Positions 46,651-58,472 of a stretch of DNA of 64,000 nt are shown here, piece after piece. The notes below the pieces were generated by a model. It did no database searches. It had not been told where the DNA came from and was given only the letters and a program-made list of their open reading frames with translations. This stretch comes from Adenanthera pavonina (Eukaryota > Streptophyta > Magnoliopsida > Fabales > Fabaceae). The DNA lies in the NCBI GenBank assembly GCA_026686845.1, contig JAIVEN010000023.1, positions 10,620,001 to 10,684,000 on the forward strand. Reading direction: 5' to 3'. Positions within the stretch are counted from its first letter, which is position 1. Every line of letters begins with the position of its first letter. Both the position numbers and the translations under genes were made by a program.

Positions 46651-48386
46651 TTTAAAGATTTGTTCTAATGCAAAATAACTGAAACATAATAAGCTGATTT
46701 TGTATTCGAAGGTATCCATGAGTCACTCTAAAATGAGACACAAATAATATGTTTATTAAGAAGTTTTATGACAAATTACAGTGGATTTTACATAGAGGCC
46801 ACGGATGGAAACATTTTTTTTAGTCTATGTAGCATCACATACTTTAAAAAGTAAATGTACATGTATCCAATATGACATGATATATATATATATATATATA
46901 TATTGTATTCTATAATTTTGCAACACTAATTTTTTCCCCTCAAAATGTTCCAAAATGACTTTAAAGCTTAAAGAAAATTCTTTTTTTTTTTTGGTTTCTT
47001 ACTATGAATATATCTTTTGGTTAGTTAATTAATATGAATATATTGATATTACTTTTGAAATATTGATTTTTTTACCGCCTGAAATATTGATTTAAAACTC
47101 ATTATTCATTGATTTATTCTTCACACATTAATTTTTAAATATATATAATCATATATACATATATATATGTCTCTCATACTTGTATCATTAAATTTTAGGA
47201 TTTCTTGTATTTAATGTATCATATTGTATTAAGAATATCTGTATTCATGCATCATACTTTTTAGCCCATTCTAACACGATCAGCCTCAATTTGTAGCTCA
47301 GGTCATTTAGTGATTAATCAAATATTGGGATAAATATTTTGAAAATTAGATAAAAATGTTCTAAGTTCAAATTAAAGTTTAAGTTGGGGCATATACAGTT
47401 ATACACACATAAAAAATGTTTAAATATTATTATTTGACTATTTACTTTTATTTAAAATTTAATGTGAGAATAATATATAATCATTCTTCCAAAAGTAAAA
47501 AAAAATTATTTTGTTGATATGATTACCTTTTATCTTTGGTTTATATGACAGGAAAATAATGAAAGAAGAAAAATGGGCGGACCAAACAAAACCTTAATGT
47601 TGTATATCTTGCAGATAAGTTCTATCTATTATATATTAAACAGTATGTTTTATTGTGCATCATCCCATAGAAAAGAACAACTAAAAAGGTAAATATACTC
47701 TATCTACCGGGAAAAAAAAAGATAAACATACTCCATCTACCAAAAAAAAAAAGATAAAAAAGATACTTCTTCGGTCCTATATATAGGATCTTTTATCCTC
47801 ATCCTAAATATAAGACCTTTTACAATATATGAGTTAATATTTATTATATATTTTTTAAAAAATATCATTTTTAATGTATTCAAAGAGAAAGAGAAAGAGA
47901 AAGAGATTCAATAAAGGTAATTTTGAAAAAATATTGAAATTTTTAAAGAAATTGAGATAGTTAATTAGTTTTAATTTAAATTCTTAATTCGTGTGATTCG
48001 ATTAAAAGAGTTTTATATTAAGGATCAAGTAGTAATGAAACTACCTTGTGGGTAAATAAAATAAAATAAAATAAAGAATCTAATCTGGCCACTTGGCAGT
48101 TGCCACCCATAAGAAAAAAGTGTTGAAATGAAAATAGTGAACCCGAAAGGTAGAGTCCAACAACTTTTGGAGTGTGCGTGATCCGACAACTCTCCGACCA
48201 CTCAGCATGGGACCATTTTCCACGGATTTCAAAGCTTAGTCTAAACATCCATTTGCCTATCTCATCCCCCGGCGCATGTTAGCTCATACCATCCCCTGCT
48301 CGTGCAGACATAATTGCCCAATGAAGAGACCTTTCACGGTCAAAATGATCAAGGGCATCCTCGTCATTCCACACCCTCGGAACCAA
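46651..48386. other. Intergenic DNA upstream of the HB1-like gene
   Basis: AT-rich with a (TA)n run at about 46879-46903 and one Stowaway-like MITE (47766-48029). From about 48050 the composition becomes mixed and promoter-like. No coding region. Confidence 0.6.
47766..48029. mobile_element. Stowaway-like MITE
   Basis: The left end cttcttcggtcctatatata and the reverse complement of the right end cttgatccttaatata are imperfect inverted repeats, bounded by TA dinucleotides. The 'ggtcctatatata' style is that of Tc1/mariner-type Stowaway MITEs. A related inverted fragment is at 53048-53170. Confidence 0.5.
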
Positions 48387-48395
48387 TATTATAAG
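48387..48395 (+). promoter_or_regulatory. Candidate TATA box of HB1-like gene
   Basis: tattataag, with ccaat directly before it (48383), in a GC-richer context. It suggests a transcription start near 48420 and a leader of about 540 nt. Confidence 0.5.
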
Positions 48396-48480
48396 CCCTC
48401 GCCTCCCCCCTTTCAACTTTAGTCGCAACGAGTGTCATCCTCTTCCCCACACTCTACAACAGAGTGCTCCACTAAGCCCC

Positions 48481-48501
48481 ATGCGCTCGCCGGAATTCTG
48501 A
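48481..48501 (+). CDS. Minimal upstream ORF in the HB1-like leader
   Basis: ATG followed by five sense codons and TGA. Weak -3 context (C). Listed because it lies before the stronger upstream ORF at 48709 and would be met first by scanning ribosomes if the inferred start site is right. Confidence 0.3.
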   Translation: MRSPEF

Positions 48502-48708
48502 TTCTGGTGACCGTCCTTTCCTCGCTTCCGATAATCTTCATTCCCCTATCCGCCCTATCTTCTCTCTCCAACTCTCAAGGAGTTTTGGTGACCATTTCTG
48601 GCCCAAAACTTCGCCACCCCCACTCGGCTGCTTCTGAATCTGCCGCCAGAATTCGAAACTGTCTCCTGCAAAACCCCACCTGAGCTGGGCACCATTGGTC
48701 GGTGTATC

Positions 48709-48795
48709 ATGGGATTTTGCATATGCCCCTTGGACACGCCTGCTAGGTTGCTTTGGAGCACCAGCTTCTTCCGCCACAAGCTAATGATTTTCTAA
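48709..48795 (+). CDS. Upstream ORF (28 aa), possible conserved-peptide uORF of HB1
   Basis: An ATG with A at -3 and G at +4 opens 28 codons ending in TAA, 167 nt before the main start. The peptide contains FCICPLDTPARLLWS and ends HKLMIF. I recall that Arabidopsis AtHB1 mRNA has a conserved-peptide uORF (CPuORF33) that represses translation of the main frame. I cannot align the two here, so the link is inferred from position, length and strong start context. Confidence 0.6.
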   Translation: MGFCICPLDTPARLLWSTSFFRHKLMIF

Positions 48796-48962
48796 TTCTG
48801 GATCCCTCTGCTTCCTAGAAAATAAGACACCATACTGAAACAACATCAATTCTATTTTATTTTGCCCCATCTGTCGCCGGAGTAAACATCTCTGGTGGTC
48901 ATCGGTGGCGAGTGTCGTCGGAGACCTTGAACACTCGCAGGAACAGAGCACGACTTGCAGCT

Positions 48963-51104
48963 ATGGAGTCCGGCCGTCTTTTCTTTGGTACCTCCGCTTG
49001 CCGCGGGAATATGCTGTTTCTCAGGAACGGTGATCCCGTTTATCGAGGTGATTCTTAACGCTTTGCTACTAGTAGTTTCTTGCAAGCATTTTACCCTCTC
49101 AATTATTTTTTGTAACGTTACCTTGTCTGTTGCGATTTGAAATATGTTGTTTCGGTTCGCTTTATAGTCTAAATTTATGCTGTTTGGCTGTTGAGAAAAT
49201 TAGTACTTTGGAATAACAATGAACACAATAAGTCAACAACACGTCTGTACTTACATCAAAGGAAACCACTTGATTACATAAAAACTTGTTTATATTAGAT
49301 GTTTGCCACCCGTAACCTGGACCATGTCAAATCAAAGAGTTATAGTTTTATTTTCTATTTTCTTACAATTTCCTCGCCCAAACAATAAATTCGGGATTGA
49401 AATTAAAGCAGGAAGATCGATTATAAGCATGGAGGAAAGCTCAAAGAAACGGCCCTTTTTCAGCTCACCAGAGGAACTGTTCGATGAGGAATATTACGAT
49501 GAGCAGTTGCCGGAGAAGAAGCGACGCCTTACTCCCGAGCAGGTTGGTTAGTTGACTAGTTAGCTTAATATATGTGCTACTGCTTGGTCTTATGGTCATA
49601 TATTTATACTCTGAAATTTTCAATATTATTCGCTACCAAATCTGATTTAATATGAATTTGGATTTCAGTTCCTTTGACGCAATGTAGATCTAAGTTATAA
49701 ACTTTGCAGACGAAGTTTGATTTGGTAGGCATGAAATAATTGATTTGAACCACGTTATTGTGCCCCCATATAATAAGGTGCATGCGTGTTATTAGTTCAG
49801 GCTGAACTCAAAATCTGGGATACGTAGCTTGCCCAGATATATTTTTTTGATTTAATCTGTGATTCTTTATATGTGGATAATTTAATGTTTAGGTGCTTCT
49901 GCTGGAGAAAAGCTTTGAAGAAGAGAACAAACTGGAGCCGGAACGGAAGACACAGCTGTCCAAGAAGCTGGGAATGCAGCCAAGGCAGGTGGCTGTGTGG
50001 TTCCAGAACCGCCGTGCTCGTTGGAAGACCAAGCAACTTGAAAGGGATTACGATGTTCTCAAGTCTTCCTACGATTCCCTCCTTTCAAAGTATGACTCCA
50101 TTCTCAAGGACAATGAAAAGCTCAAATCTGAGGTACACATACACATCTACTGTTTCTCAAGGTCCATTATTTCTGGGGTAGAATTTCTCAGGGTCGATTT
50201 TGTTCCAGTGTATTAATACAAAAAAGTTCTAATCAATCATAAAGGTGATGGAAACAATTTGAATCAGTATTGATCACTGATCATTTTATGAATATATATA
50301 TATATATATATCAGCTGATTGGGTTTGAGCTGCCAGATAAGATAAAATTAGTGGCTTCCTAATCAGGATTCCATCATATGAAATGGACATTTGACCTATT
50401 AGATGATTTGGAGCTCTGCTAAGAGGGTCCCACCAATGAGATTCGACCATATTAATTAACCACATACTCTTAAACGTAGCATCTGTTCTGAACCCCACCT
50501 TCATTTTAAAAAAGGCCCTTTCAGAGAAACTGGACGAATATACCAAGGTAGATTTCTCTAAATATGCCTATACTTCTTTCTATGAAAAAGAAATACACTT
50601 GTATTTTACAGTGAGCATGCAAAATAATCGTACATAAACTAATGGGTGCATGATTATCTAATTAGACAATCGATCATGACATAATATTTTTATATATTGA
50701 CATTTCCTCAGGTGGTAGCCTTAAACGAGAAGCTTCTAGCTAAAGAGATGCCTGGAGAACCATTACCAGAAGAAAAAGCAGATCCACTTGTAATGGAAGT
50801 AGCCCAAATGTCGACCCTTCCATTCAACGTGAAGGTGGAGGACCGTCTCAGTAGTGGGAGTGGTGGAAGTGCAGTGGTGGACGAGGATAGTCCACAGCTT
50901 GTTGTGGACAGTGTTGATTCATACTTTCCAGCTGACAGCTTTGGTGGATGCATGGCCGGAGTTGATAGGGTTCAGTCGGAGGAGGATGACATTGATGGCA
51001 GCGACGATGGGCGAAGTTACTTCTCTGATGTGTTTGTGGCCCCAGAACCGGAGCACCAAAACCATGAGGAGGGAGATGCATTGCGGTGGTGGGCGTGGTA
51101 TTAA
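48963..51104 (+). CDS. HB1: HD-ZIP class I transcription factor (AtHB1/HAT5 orthologue)
   Basis: A nuclear homeodomain-leucine zipper activator that binds pseudopalindromic CAATNATTG sites as a dimer. Exons: 48963-49047, 49412-49542, 49893-50132, 50712-51104; 849 nt, 282 residues (272 remembered for AtHB1). It begins MESGRLFFGTSACRGNMLF, matching the AtHB1 N-end pattern, which supports this start over the in-frame Met in exon 2 (49430). Then come RPFFSSPEELFDEEYYDEQ, homeodomain about 63-122 (KKRRLTPEQ; recognition helix VWFQNRRARWKTKQ), a leucine zipper about 123-160 with heptad Leu, an acidic C-terminus with KVEDRLSSGSGGSAV, and a terminal Trp-rich RWWAWY (AtHB1 ends in a similar aromatic motif). 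The intron 3 acceptor is at 50710-50711. The leader contains upstream ORFs, suggesting translational control. Synteny supports orthology. Confidence 0.95.
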
Positions 51105-52449
51105 AACAATGTTATATCTAAAAAAAAAATACGAAAAACAATATAATGTTGTGAGGTGTCACGTAAGAGATTAATGTTTTGTCTAATAAAGCAGAAGAGT
51201 CTATTGTTTGTTAGAGGTGATGTGGGATTTGGGCGTCAAAGAAAACTTCAACGTCCGTTTTAGGTGCTGAAATCCCTTGGATCAGTGGATCTGAAGCTTA
51301 AGTTTTATAAATAATGTATGAGAGTAATTTGGTCAATGACGTCTTATGTTGTGCTATCACGTCGACATCCGGTGTATTTCACTCTCAACGCTTGACTACT
51401 AAGCATCTATTTTCATCTATATCTTCATATTTTTCGTTTTAAGAAAATCGATCATTGAGAAACATCATAATAGTTCTCGAAATTTTTATTTGTGGGGGTG
51501 AAATAGATCACATTAACAGGGATGCAGATGATATGAATATAAGATGAGGGGACTAGACATTGGGTTAGAAAATAATATGAGAAATTCAATTGTTGTTTCA
51601 TGACCAGCTTATTCAGAAACGTCACATGCTGAAGAGATATCTTAAGATTCCGAACCCATGAACAAATAAATTGACGACTGGCGATACCAGAACTGCGGAA
51701 ACAATTTGGAACTAAGCAAGAACGCCATTTCTCATATCGTCAGTTTCCACTGGGTTAGCCGATGCTGAACAAATTATAAAACCCTCCAAAAGCAGTTCAT
51801 GCTAGTCTCTCAGCAGTGGACAGAATCAATTCAAACCAATCTTCTATAGGCCACTAAAATGACCCACTGAAAAGTGCCACTCTGTCCAGAAAATGACACC
51901 AGCAAACCAGAATTGTCAGTCTATTTTTCCTTATTAGCTTCCACATAATTTATCATCTGGTGCTGGTAAGCAAGATTCTAACTGAATCTAAGACAAACCA
52001 ACACCTTCGATCAAATGAGCAAGAGAAAGTCATGGACCCAGTCAAACATTCCTCCTAATAAACCCAAAGTAGTCAAAATCTACATTCTTCACTCGTGGAT
52101 GACCAACATGCGGTTAAATTGATAAGGGATGCTGTGATGTCTGACTGATGAACGAACGAACCTGTGAGGGAAGGGCATGCATATGTGGGACATGCAAAGT
52201 CGACCATGTGATGACCAGTACCACCGGCCATTCCTTAATCATCTGAATGTACAGAAGAAACTTCAATTATTACATATATAGACTTGCCCAATACAAGTCC
52301 TCTAAATTCCAGGATAAGGCAATGACTGAAATTCCTGTTACATTCATATCATCAGAAATTACTTCCATAACCAGGGCTCAGAGAATGCTGCTGCATCTGC
52401 ATCGCCTCTGGATTTTTCACAGGCAATCTCACTTTTTACATATATTTCT
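51105..52449. other. HB1 3' flank and intergenic DNA
   Basis: Likely HB1 3' UTR for 200-300 bases, then mixed sequence. I searched both strands for continuation of the MBD9-like fragment and saw none I could support. Confidence 0.5.
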
Positions 52450-52956
52450 TTCTAAGTTCCACTAATAAGTTTATTCCCTTCAGAGGCTAGCTGACCTGCA
52501 TTGCATTTGCCCCCATTGTGTCCCTCCAATTCAGCATCGCTCAAAACGGTTTTGTCACAAGACATATATAGTGTTTCCTAGAAGGCCATATGGCTTTCCA
52601 GGCATTCACACCTGAATAATTTGTCATCAATCAATGGTCTTGACTTCTTACCCATCTTCTTCAATGGTCTCAATGGTATATCACTTGAAAGAGTGACCAT
52701 ACTTCCTCTCCAACAACGAGGTCGCCAAATGCGACAAGAAAATTTGATACCTTTTTTTCTCTGCATTTCTTAGCATAGATGAAAGTTCGTGCCTTCGTGG
52801 TTCAAGTTCTGAATCAGTTTGATAAGCAATCCATGGTGAAGAAAATTTCAAAATATTCCTCGGTTGAGATGTTAAAGGAGAGGAAATAGTAGTCATAGTC
52901 AGCCCTAACGGTGGACAGAAAATTCTGCATACGAAGAGTTGAGCGACCCCCTGCAT
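52450..52956 (-). pseudogene. Relic of an MBD9-like gene
   Basis: On the minus strand, protein-like segments lie in order but in different frames: RNAEKKRYQIFLSHLATSLL and ERKYGHSFK, then PLKKMGKKSRPLIDDKLFRC with ECLE, IWPSRKHYIC, and finally CDKTVLSDAELEGHNGGKCN. The last three resemble a cysteine-rich zinc-finger-like segment (CxCLEP-WPS-H-C-C--TF---ELEGHN-GKC) that I recall from MBD9, a very large PHD/methyl-CpG-binding-domain protein. The successive frame changes and internal stops indicate decay. The whole gene would need well over 8 kb, and there is only 3.7 kb between HB1 and the ARM gene. In Arabidopsis as I remember it, MBD9 (AT3G01460) lies exactly between these two genes. Function lost; identification is by memory and synteny. 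Confidence 0.5.
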
Positions 52957-53047
52957 ACTAAAATGGTAGAAATAAGAGGGAAGAGTGACGAGAGGGAATT
53001 ATTCCGAGTACATTTCGTATCACTCTTTCTTTATTTTATTTATTTGA

Positions 53048-53170
53048 AACTGATACTTAATATAAAATTTTTTTAATTAAATTTATAATTAAAACTAATT
53101 AACTACTTCAATTTTTTTTTTAAATTTCAACATTTTTCTAAAATTATTCTTATTTAATCTTTTTTTTTCT
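53048..53170 (-). repeat. Stowaway-like MITE fragment
   Basis: Shares 'aaaactaattaacta-ttcaattt', 'aaatttcaa-atttttc-aaaatta' and the following ttatttaatct with the reverse complement of the MITE at 47766-48029. It lies just upstream of the MBD9 relic on that strand. Confidence 0.5.
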
Positions 53171-54839
53171 AAAAATTATGCTATTAAAATTGAAAAGTTA
53201 AGTAATTTTCAACACCTCTAACCCAAAAAAAAAATTAACGTGGGAAAATTGCCCTTAGACTAACTGCTCACCTAAAATTCGGTGGTTTCCATCTAAAAGG
53301 AAGGAAGTAATTTAAATTTAAATTGAAAACAAACAACCGGGAGAATTAAATGGGTGGGATGAATTTAAGATCATATATTAAGGTACTAATCCACATCACA
53401 ATGAATTGTTTAATCCTTGTCAAACGATAAAGCATCATTTCATATCCGCTACCTTTCATTCAGTTGGAGAGTCGGTGAATTAAATTATGCCATTAATAAA
53501 AAAGAGAATTGCCAGGCATAAATGGTAGCAAATCTGCGAGTGGCAGGAGGTAGCAATATGAGGGGAAGTAATTGGGCGATTTAGGAAATCGGAAAATTGA
53601 AAAATTGGTTGACCTGGCGATTCACATGCGTCATTGCTCAAACTTGCCGGCCCTGGTCGGGTTTTCCAGTTGTGGCGTCGTCTTATGTGACTCGTCTTTG
53701 CCGGTTACACAATCTTCACTTCTTCTAGTGCTCTCACTCTCTTTCTCCGCCTTTTCATCGCTCTCTCCCCTTTCTCTAGTCCATCACACTCTCTGCCTCC
53801 TATCTGGTAATTTCTATCTCCTCTTTTCATTTTCTTTTTCTTTTCACTCTGATCAAACGCGGTTTGATCGGCATTACGCATCGCAACCGCTGTTTTGTTT
53901 TCATCTTTCAATCTATTGAGTTTATCAGGAAATTGGATTTAAATGCTCATGTATTTCCTAAAGAATCGGGAGGGTAGTGCAGTATAAGCCGAGATCTTGA
54001 TACTTTCATGCTGCTATTCGGATTAATTTTAGAATTGTGCAGCTCCACGATTTTAGGGGATTTCATTTTTCTTGATTCTTTTGTTTTATTTTGCTCATCT
54101 TTCCCCCATTTAAGCCAAGTAAACAGTATGATTTACTGAGAACCTAATCATACTGTGTAAGTCAGTCTTCTTTGTACGATGGTTATTGGTTTCTGGTCTT
54201 GTCGATTCCTGCTTACTTGGACCAATTTTTGTATGATACTCAAGTTTCAAACTTTCTTGTGCTATGATGGTTTAGGCTCTGAGCCTTTTTAGTGTGTCGG
54301 AATTCTGTGGATCATTGGGAACAAAGAAAAACTAAAAGTAGGTCATTTTGCAAAGACTCTCCACTTTGCAGGTATTATGCAAATTTTGGTCTAGTGGGGT
54401 TTGGAGTGAACGTCCACTGCTAAGATTTGAATTGGCTGCTGCAAAAATAGATGTCTTTACTCTTTATTCTTTAGAAATGCAATCATTCAGATGTAGGAGT
54501 CTAAGAGAAAGAACTGCTATAATTATGAAATCTAGCAGAGGAAGATCCAGAAAGTCCGGAGTGAATCTAAACAACTAAATGTCATTCATATTTTGGAGTG
54601 AGGCAGAAATTAGGGGAATGAGGCTTGCAGATGCATCTCTGGTTAAATTCTGCATCAGAGTTCGATAATCTTTTCTTCTTAAGTTCAGATCTTGACAGCA
54701 TTTGTTTTTTGTTGTTTCATTCATTCTTACATTTCACACTAGTATTAATTTAAACAAATTAAGCAGCTTCCTGTATACTTCATATTGTTTGCTTTGATGA
54801 GATGTCCTTGTTTCCATCCCAGACTGAGGCCAGGCAGGG
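53171..54839 (+). other. Promoter, untranslated exon and intron of the ARM gene
   Basis: A CT-rich stretch (about 53690-53806) typical of a plant leader ends at a plausible donor (tctg|gtaatt, 53806/53807). A good acceptor with pyrimidine tract ends at 54822, 17 nt before the start codon. I infer a 5' non-coding exon and a roughly 1-kb leader intron. Confidence 0.5.
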
Positions 54840-57524
54840 ATGTCAGAGAAAGCTCTTAGGGATCTCAATTCAATTCCTGAAACTGAAAGGAAGGTCGAAA
54901 GCTCCAGTAAGGCATGTTTATCTATGCCTTCTATTGACAATGCGGATGAAAATATTGAAGATTGGCAAAAGAAAAAAAATTGTGCTTCCTCAGTGTCTCC
55001 ACCTGTCAATGGTAATCATATAGGCAATTCTCAAATAGAAACTGGAAATGCGGAAGTAGAATACATTGATTCTGAGAACTTGAGGGATTTAGAAGATATT
55101 GATGCTTGTCTCAAGGTAATATTTTTTCATTGTTGTAGAGGTGTTTGGAGTTCTTTATGGTATTGGTTCCCAGTATTTCGTTAAAATTTTACAGTTAATC
55201 ATTAGATTTTTATAAGAACGTCAATCCTTGTATTATTTGAGAGTAGTTTTTGAATTTTATTGCAGACTCTCTTAGCTGGACTGGATTCTAAGGATTGGGT
55301 CCTGGTCTGCAATGCCCTCAATAATGTACGGCGGATTTCAATATTTCACAAGGAAGCACTACTTGATATGCTGTAAGTAACAAACATGTAGTTATATTGA
55401 AATATGATTATCTAAAACGTGCTTTTGTTGATCAATTTGTTGTTGTCTCTGATTGGGGACTAATGGATTTGCCTATATGCTTTCTGGTGAACAGGGGGGA
55501 TGTGATCACATTTGTTGTTAAGTCCCTGAAAAGCCCTAGAAGTGCTGTTTGCAAAACTGCCATTATGACATCTGCAGACATTTTCAGTGCATACAATGAT
55601 GTTATAATAGATTTCCTGGATCCTCTGGTAACTCAATATTCCTTCTGTGTACCAGTTAATTTGATTACTTTACTAAGGAATTTTCTCTTGCTATGCTTGA
55701 TTGTATATGAACATGCTCTCACATGGGAACAATTTTTTTAATGGATCCAGCTAGTGCAGCTTCTTCTTAAGTCTTCACAGGACAAGCGCTTTGTTTGTGA
55801 AGCCGCTGAGAGAGCCCTAGTAGCTATGACTACTTGGATTTCCCCTATATCTCTATTACCAAAATTGCAACCGCATCTTAAGAATAAGAATCCTCGAATT
55901 CGTGCAAAGGCATCAATGAGCTTTTCTCAAAGTGTCCCTCGATTGGTAAGAGAAAGATTTAAGAAACCCTCTTATTATTGATGTTCATTTTCAAGAAATT
56001 TGTAGAATTACTTCTATTAAGTTTGTTCCGTTTGTTTTATTGGTTATAGCAAGTTAGATACATTGTTTTTTAGTATTCTATGCATCTTAATGTGAGAATG
56101 ATATCTGAGTTCTATCAATGGTCTGTGTTACAAAAAGCCAGCCTAACCCCCCCTGGCATCTAGATTAATGATGCAGGGAAAAGGCATTTATCATCGGCGA
56201 GGTTAGATAAAACATTTTCTTTTTAGATATCTGAATGAATGTTGAATCCTCAATTTCTATCCCAAATTTGCCTTACAAACGTTTCCTACTTCCTTGTTTG
56301 AGAGATGTTTTACTAACAGAGCATGCCTAGCATGTTTCAATAAATAAAAAGGGTTAACTTTTTTTGATTGAGGTTGTTTATGCGTTCATGTGCTTCATGT
56401 GTACAGGTCCATATTAAATTAAACTTCTATTTTGACTATTGGGTATAACTATTATCTTTCTTCGTTGATGTGTGGATGCTTTCCCTTCTTTTTTGTTCGT
56501 GTATGCATACGCACACACAGAGACACATATGCATGTGTGTATGGATATGGGTTGGGATCTGTTGGCAGTAGTGCAAGACTCAGTGCATTGCATCTTCTGC
56601 TTGCTTATATTTCAATAGTTGAATTGATAAAGTCACCTTTTAATTTTTATAATGAATTAATTACTAGAGACAAGAGCCTCAAATTTTACACTATTGTTTA
56701 GGACTTGAGGGATTCTAACCATATATATCACATGCTCTGTTGGTCAGGTTGTCTTTTGCAATAGTGATATTGTAATAATTTATTGGGCTTTTTTGTCTCA
56801 GAATTGTAATAATTACAATGTTTGTTGTATCTCTTCTAATGAGCTTGTTAGCATGAGTGTTGTCAATTCCCAACTCTAATCTTTTCTATATGCTATGCTC
56901 AAGTTGTGATCATTCTCCATGAATTTTTTAGTTGTTTCCTAAACAAATCTTTCCTGATATATATTTATTCTATTGCCATTCTTTTGTCGATTCCTGGTTT
57001 GAGAATAATTATTGTTTCTTTATATTCAGTGACAAGATATATTTTATCTTGTGAATAGCGTGGGGCTTGAACTTAATTCTATGAATTACACATGTGCATT
57101 CTAAACATGTCTGTTCATGGCGCCTCAACAGTTGCTATTTGAAAGCGTCTATGATGGAAGAGTAATGTATATGGATTATGTATGTATTCTTGGACCTGGA
57201 TGCTGAGCATTGATTTTCTGTCTTGTATTGTTGATTTATTCACAGGGTGCTGAAGGCATAAAGGCTTATGGGATTGACAAATTAATCCAAGTAGCTGCAT
57301 CCCAGCTGAGCGACCAGCTCCCTGAATCCAGGGAAGCAGCCCGAACTCTACTACTTGAGCTTCAAAATGTATACGAGAAATTTCATGATCCCATGCCTGC
57401 TACTGTTTCTGAGCATCCTGAACTGGATTCATGGGAGAACTTCTGTCAATCAAAACTTTCTCCTTTAAGTGCTCAAGCTGTTCTTCGCGTAACGAGTATT
57501 GCTCGGGAGGGTCTTGTTTCATGA
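54840..57524 (+). CDS. ARM/HEAT-repeat protein (AT3G01450-like)
   Basis: Exons: 54840-55115, 55266-55372, 55495-55627, 55751-55945, 57246-57524; 990 nt, 329 residues. The N-terminal about 85 residues are polar and probably disordered (SEKALRDLNSIPETERK). The rest is an alpha-solenoid of ARM/HEAT or TOG/CLASP-like repeats: LLAGLDSKDWVLVCNALNNV, VVKSLKSPRSAVCKTAIMTS, LLKSSQDKRFVCEAAERAL, LQPHLKNKNPRIRAKASM, QLPESREAARTLLLELQNVY. Length and sequence match the Arabidopsis ARM-superfamily protein AT3G01450 as I remember it. Its function is not established to my knowledge; the fold suggests protein binding, perhaps microtubule-related. The ATG is in good context and follows an intron acceptor. Intron 4 (55946-57245) is 1.3 kb and holds no gene. 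Confidence 0.9.
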
Positions 57525-58472
57525 CACACACCATGCATGAACTTCCTTAATACCCAGTCTGATCGTCACATTTTTCCCCCTGTATATACAGTGAAAATTG
57601 AGACGGTTCGAATTGCTGTTGAAGCACGGATTGAACAGGAAATTTATGATTTGGTTACGTATGTCACCTTCTATTGTTAGATATACAGACTACGTTTCTT
57701 CCTCTCTTTTCCTAATTCCCTCTTATTTGGCAGAACCCATTTGTAATTGATTTGCTTCTAGCGTTCATTCAATCAGTGTGGATGTGTTGCACGGTCGCCC
57801 CCAATCCCATGGTACCTTGTACTCAACAAGAAAAAGGATGCACTTAATGATTTAGCGCCGTGATGAAGCATTTCTGCTGCTTTTTAGCTGAAATTAAATT
57901 AGCACGTTAAACGACCTTGGTCAGTCGCAAAATTAATATTCAAGGCCCAATGAGTACGTCATCTATCGCTTTTTTTTAGGTGATCAGTATAGTATCACTT
58001 TTAATGTATATCTTGTCGGTGATTTTGTTATGAGAAAAGCAATATTACCTAACAATAAATTTTCTTGTATATCATGTCGGTGATGGAATGGCAAGTGAAG
58101 CGTATAGAGCAGCAAGCAGATCTTTTCCCATGCCTGACAAGATCCAGATAGAAAAGCTCGCTCTTTCTTCCACGTAATTCTGTCCACTGTGGGAAAAAGA
58201 ATTCGTGTCGAAGTACCCACGGATCCGTTTCCTCTCTCCTATAAGCATGCTATCCAAAGTTTTTTTTTTTGGGCCACTGCTAGGAAGGCTTTTATCTGGA
58301 ATACCAATATTGATAATTTAAAATAATGAGTATTTTTTCTGTCAAAAGATGACCAGTGTACTCAGGAATTGGAAAACAAAAGCAAATATGTCAAATTTTT
58401 TTAAACTATAATTTCACTCACTTTTTAAAACTTAAATAGTGTCATAGTCAATTTCACTTACCATTTATTTTG
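57525..58472. other. ARM gene 3' flank
   Basis: Probable 3' UTR, then intergenic DNA. A near-identical direct repeat (tatatcttgtcggtgat at about 58007 and tatatcatgtcggtgat at about 58068) brackets 45 bp. The minus strand at 58072-58257 has an open frame of protein-like composition (DSMLIGERKRIRGYFDTNSF) that I do not recognise. Confidence 0.45.

Noticed and set aside
48432..48683. 83-codon frame in the HB1 leader with a hydrophobic stretch
   Set aside because: It opens with GTG and has no ATG after the stop at 48420-48422, so it is not a credible eukaryotic uORF. The later ATG uORF at 48709 is better supported.
48538..48779. Two minus-strand frames over the HB1 leader
   Set aside because: Antisense shadows of a GC-richer leader; no start or splice context and no similarity I recognise.
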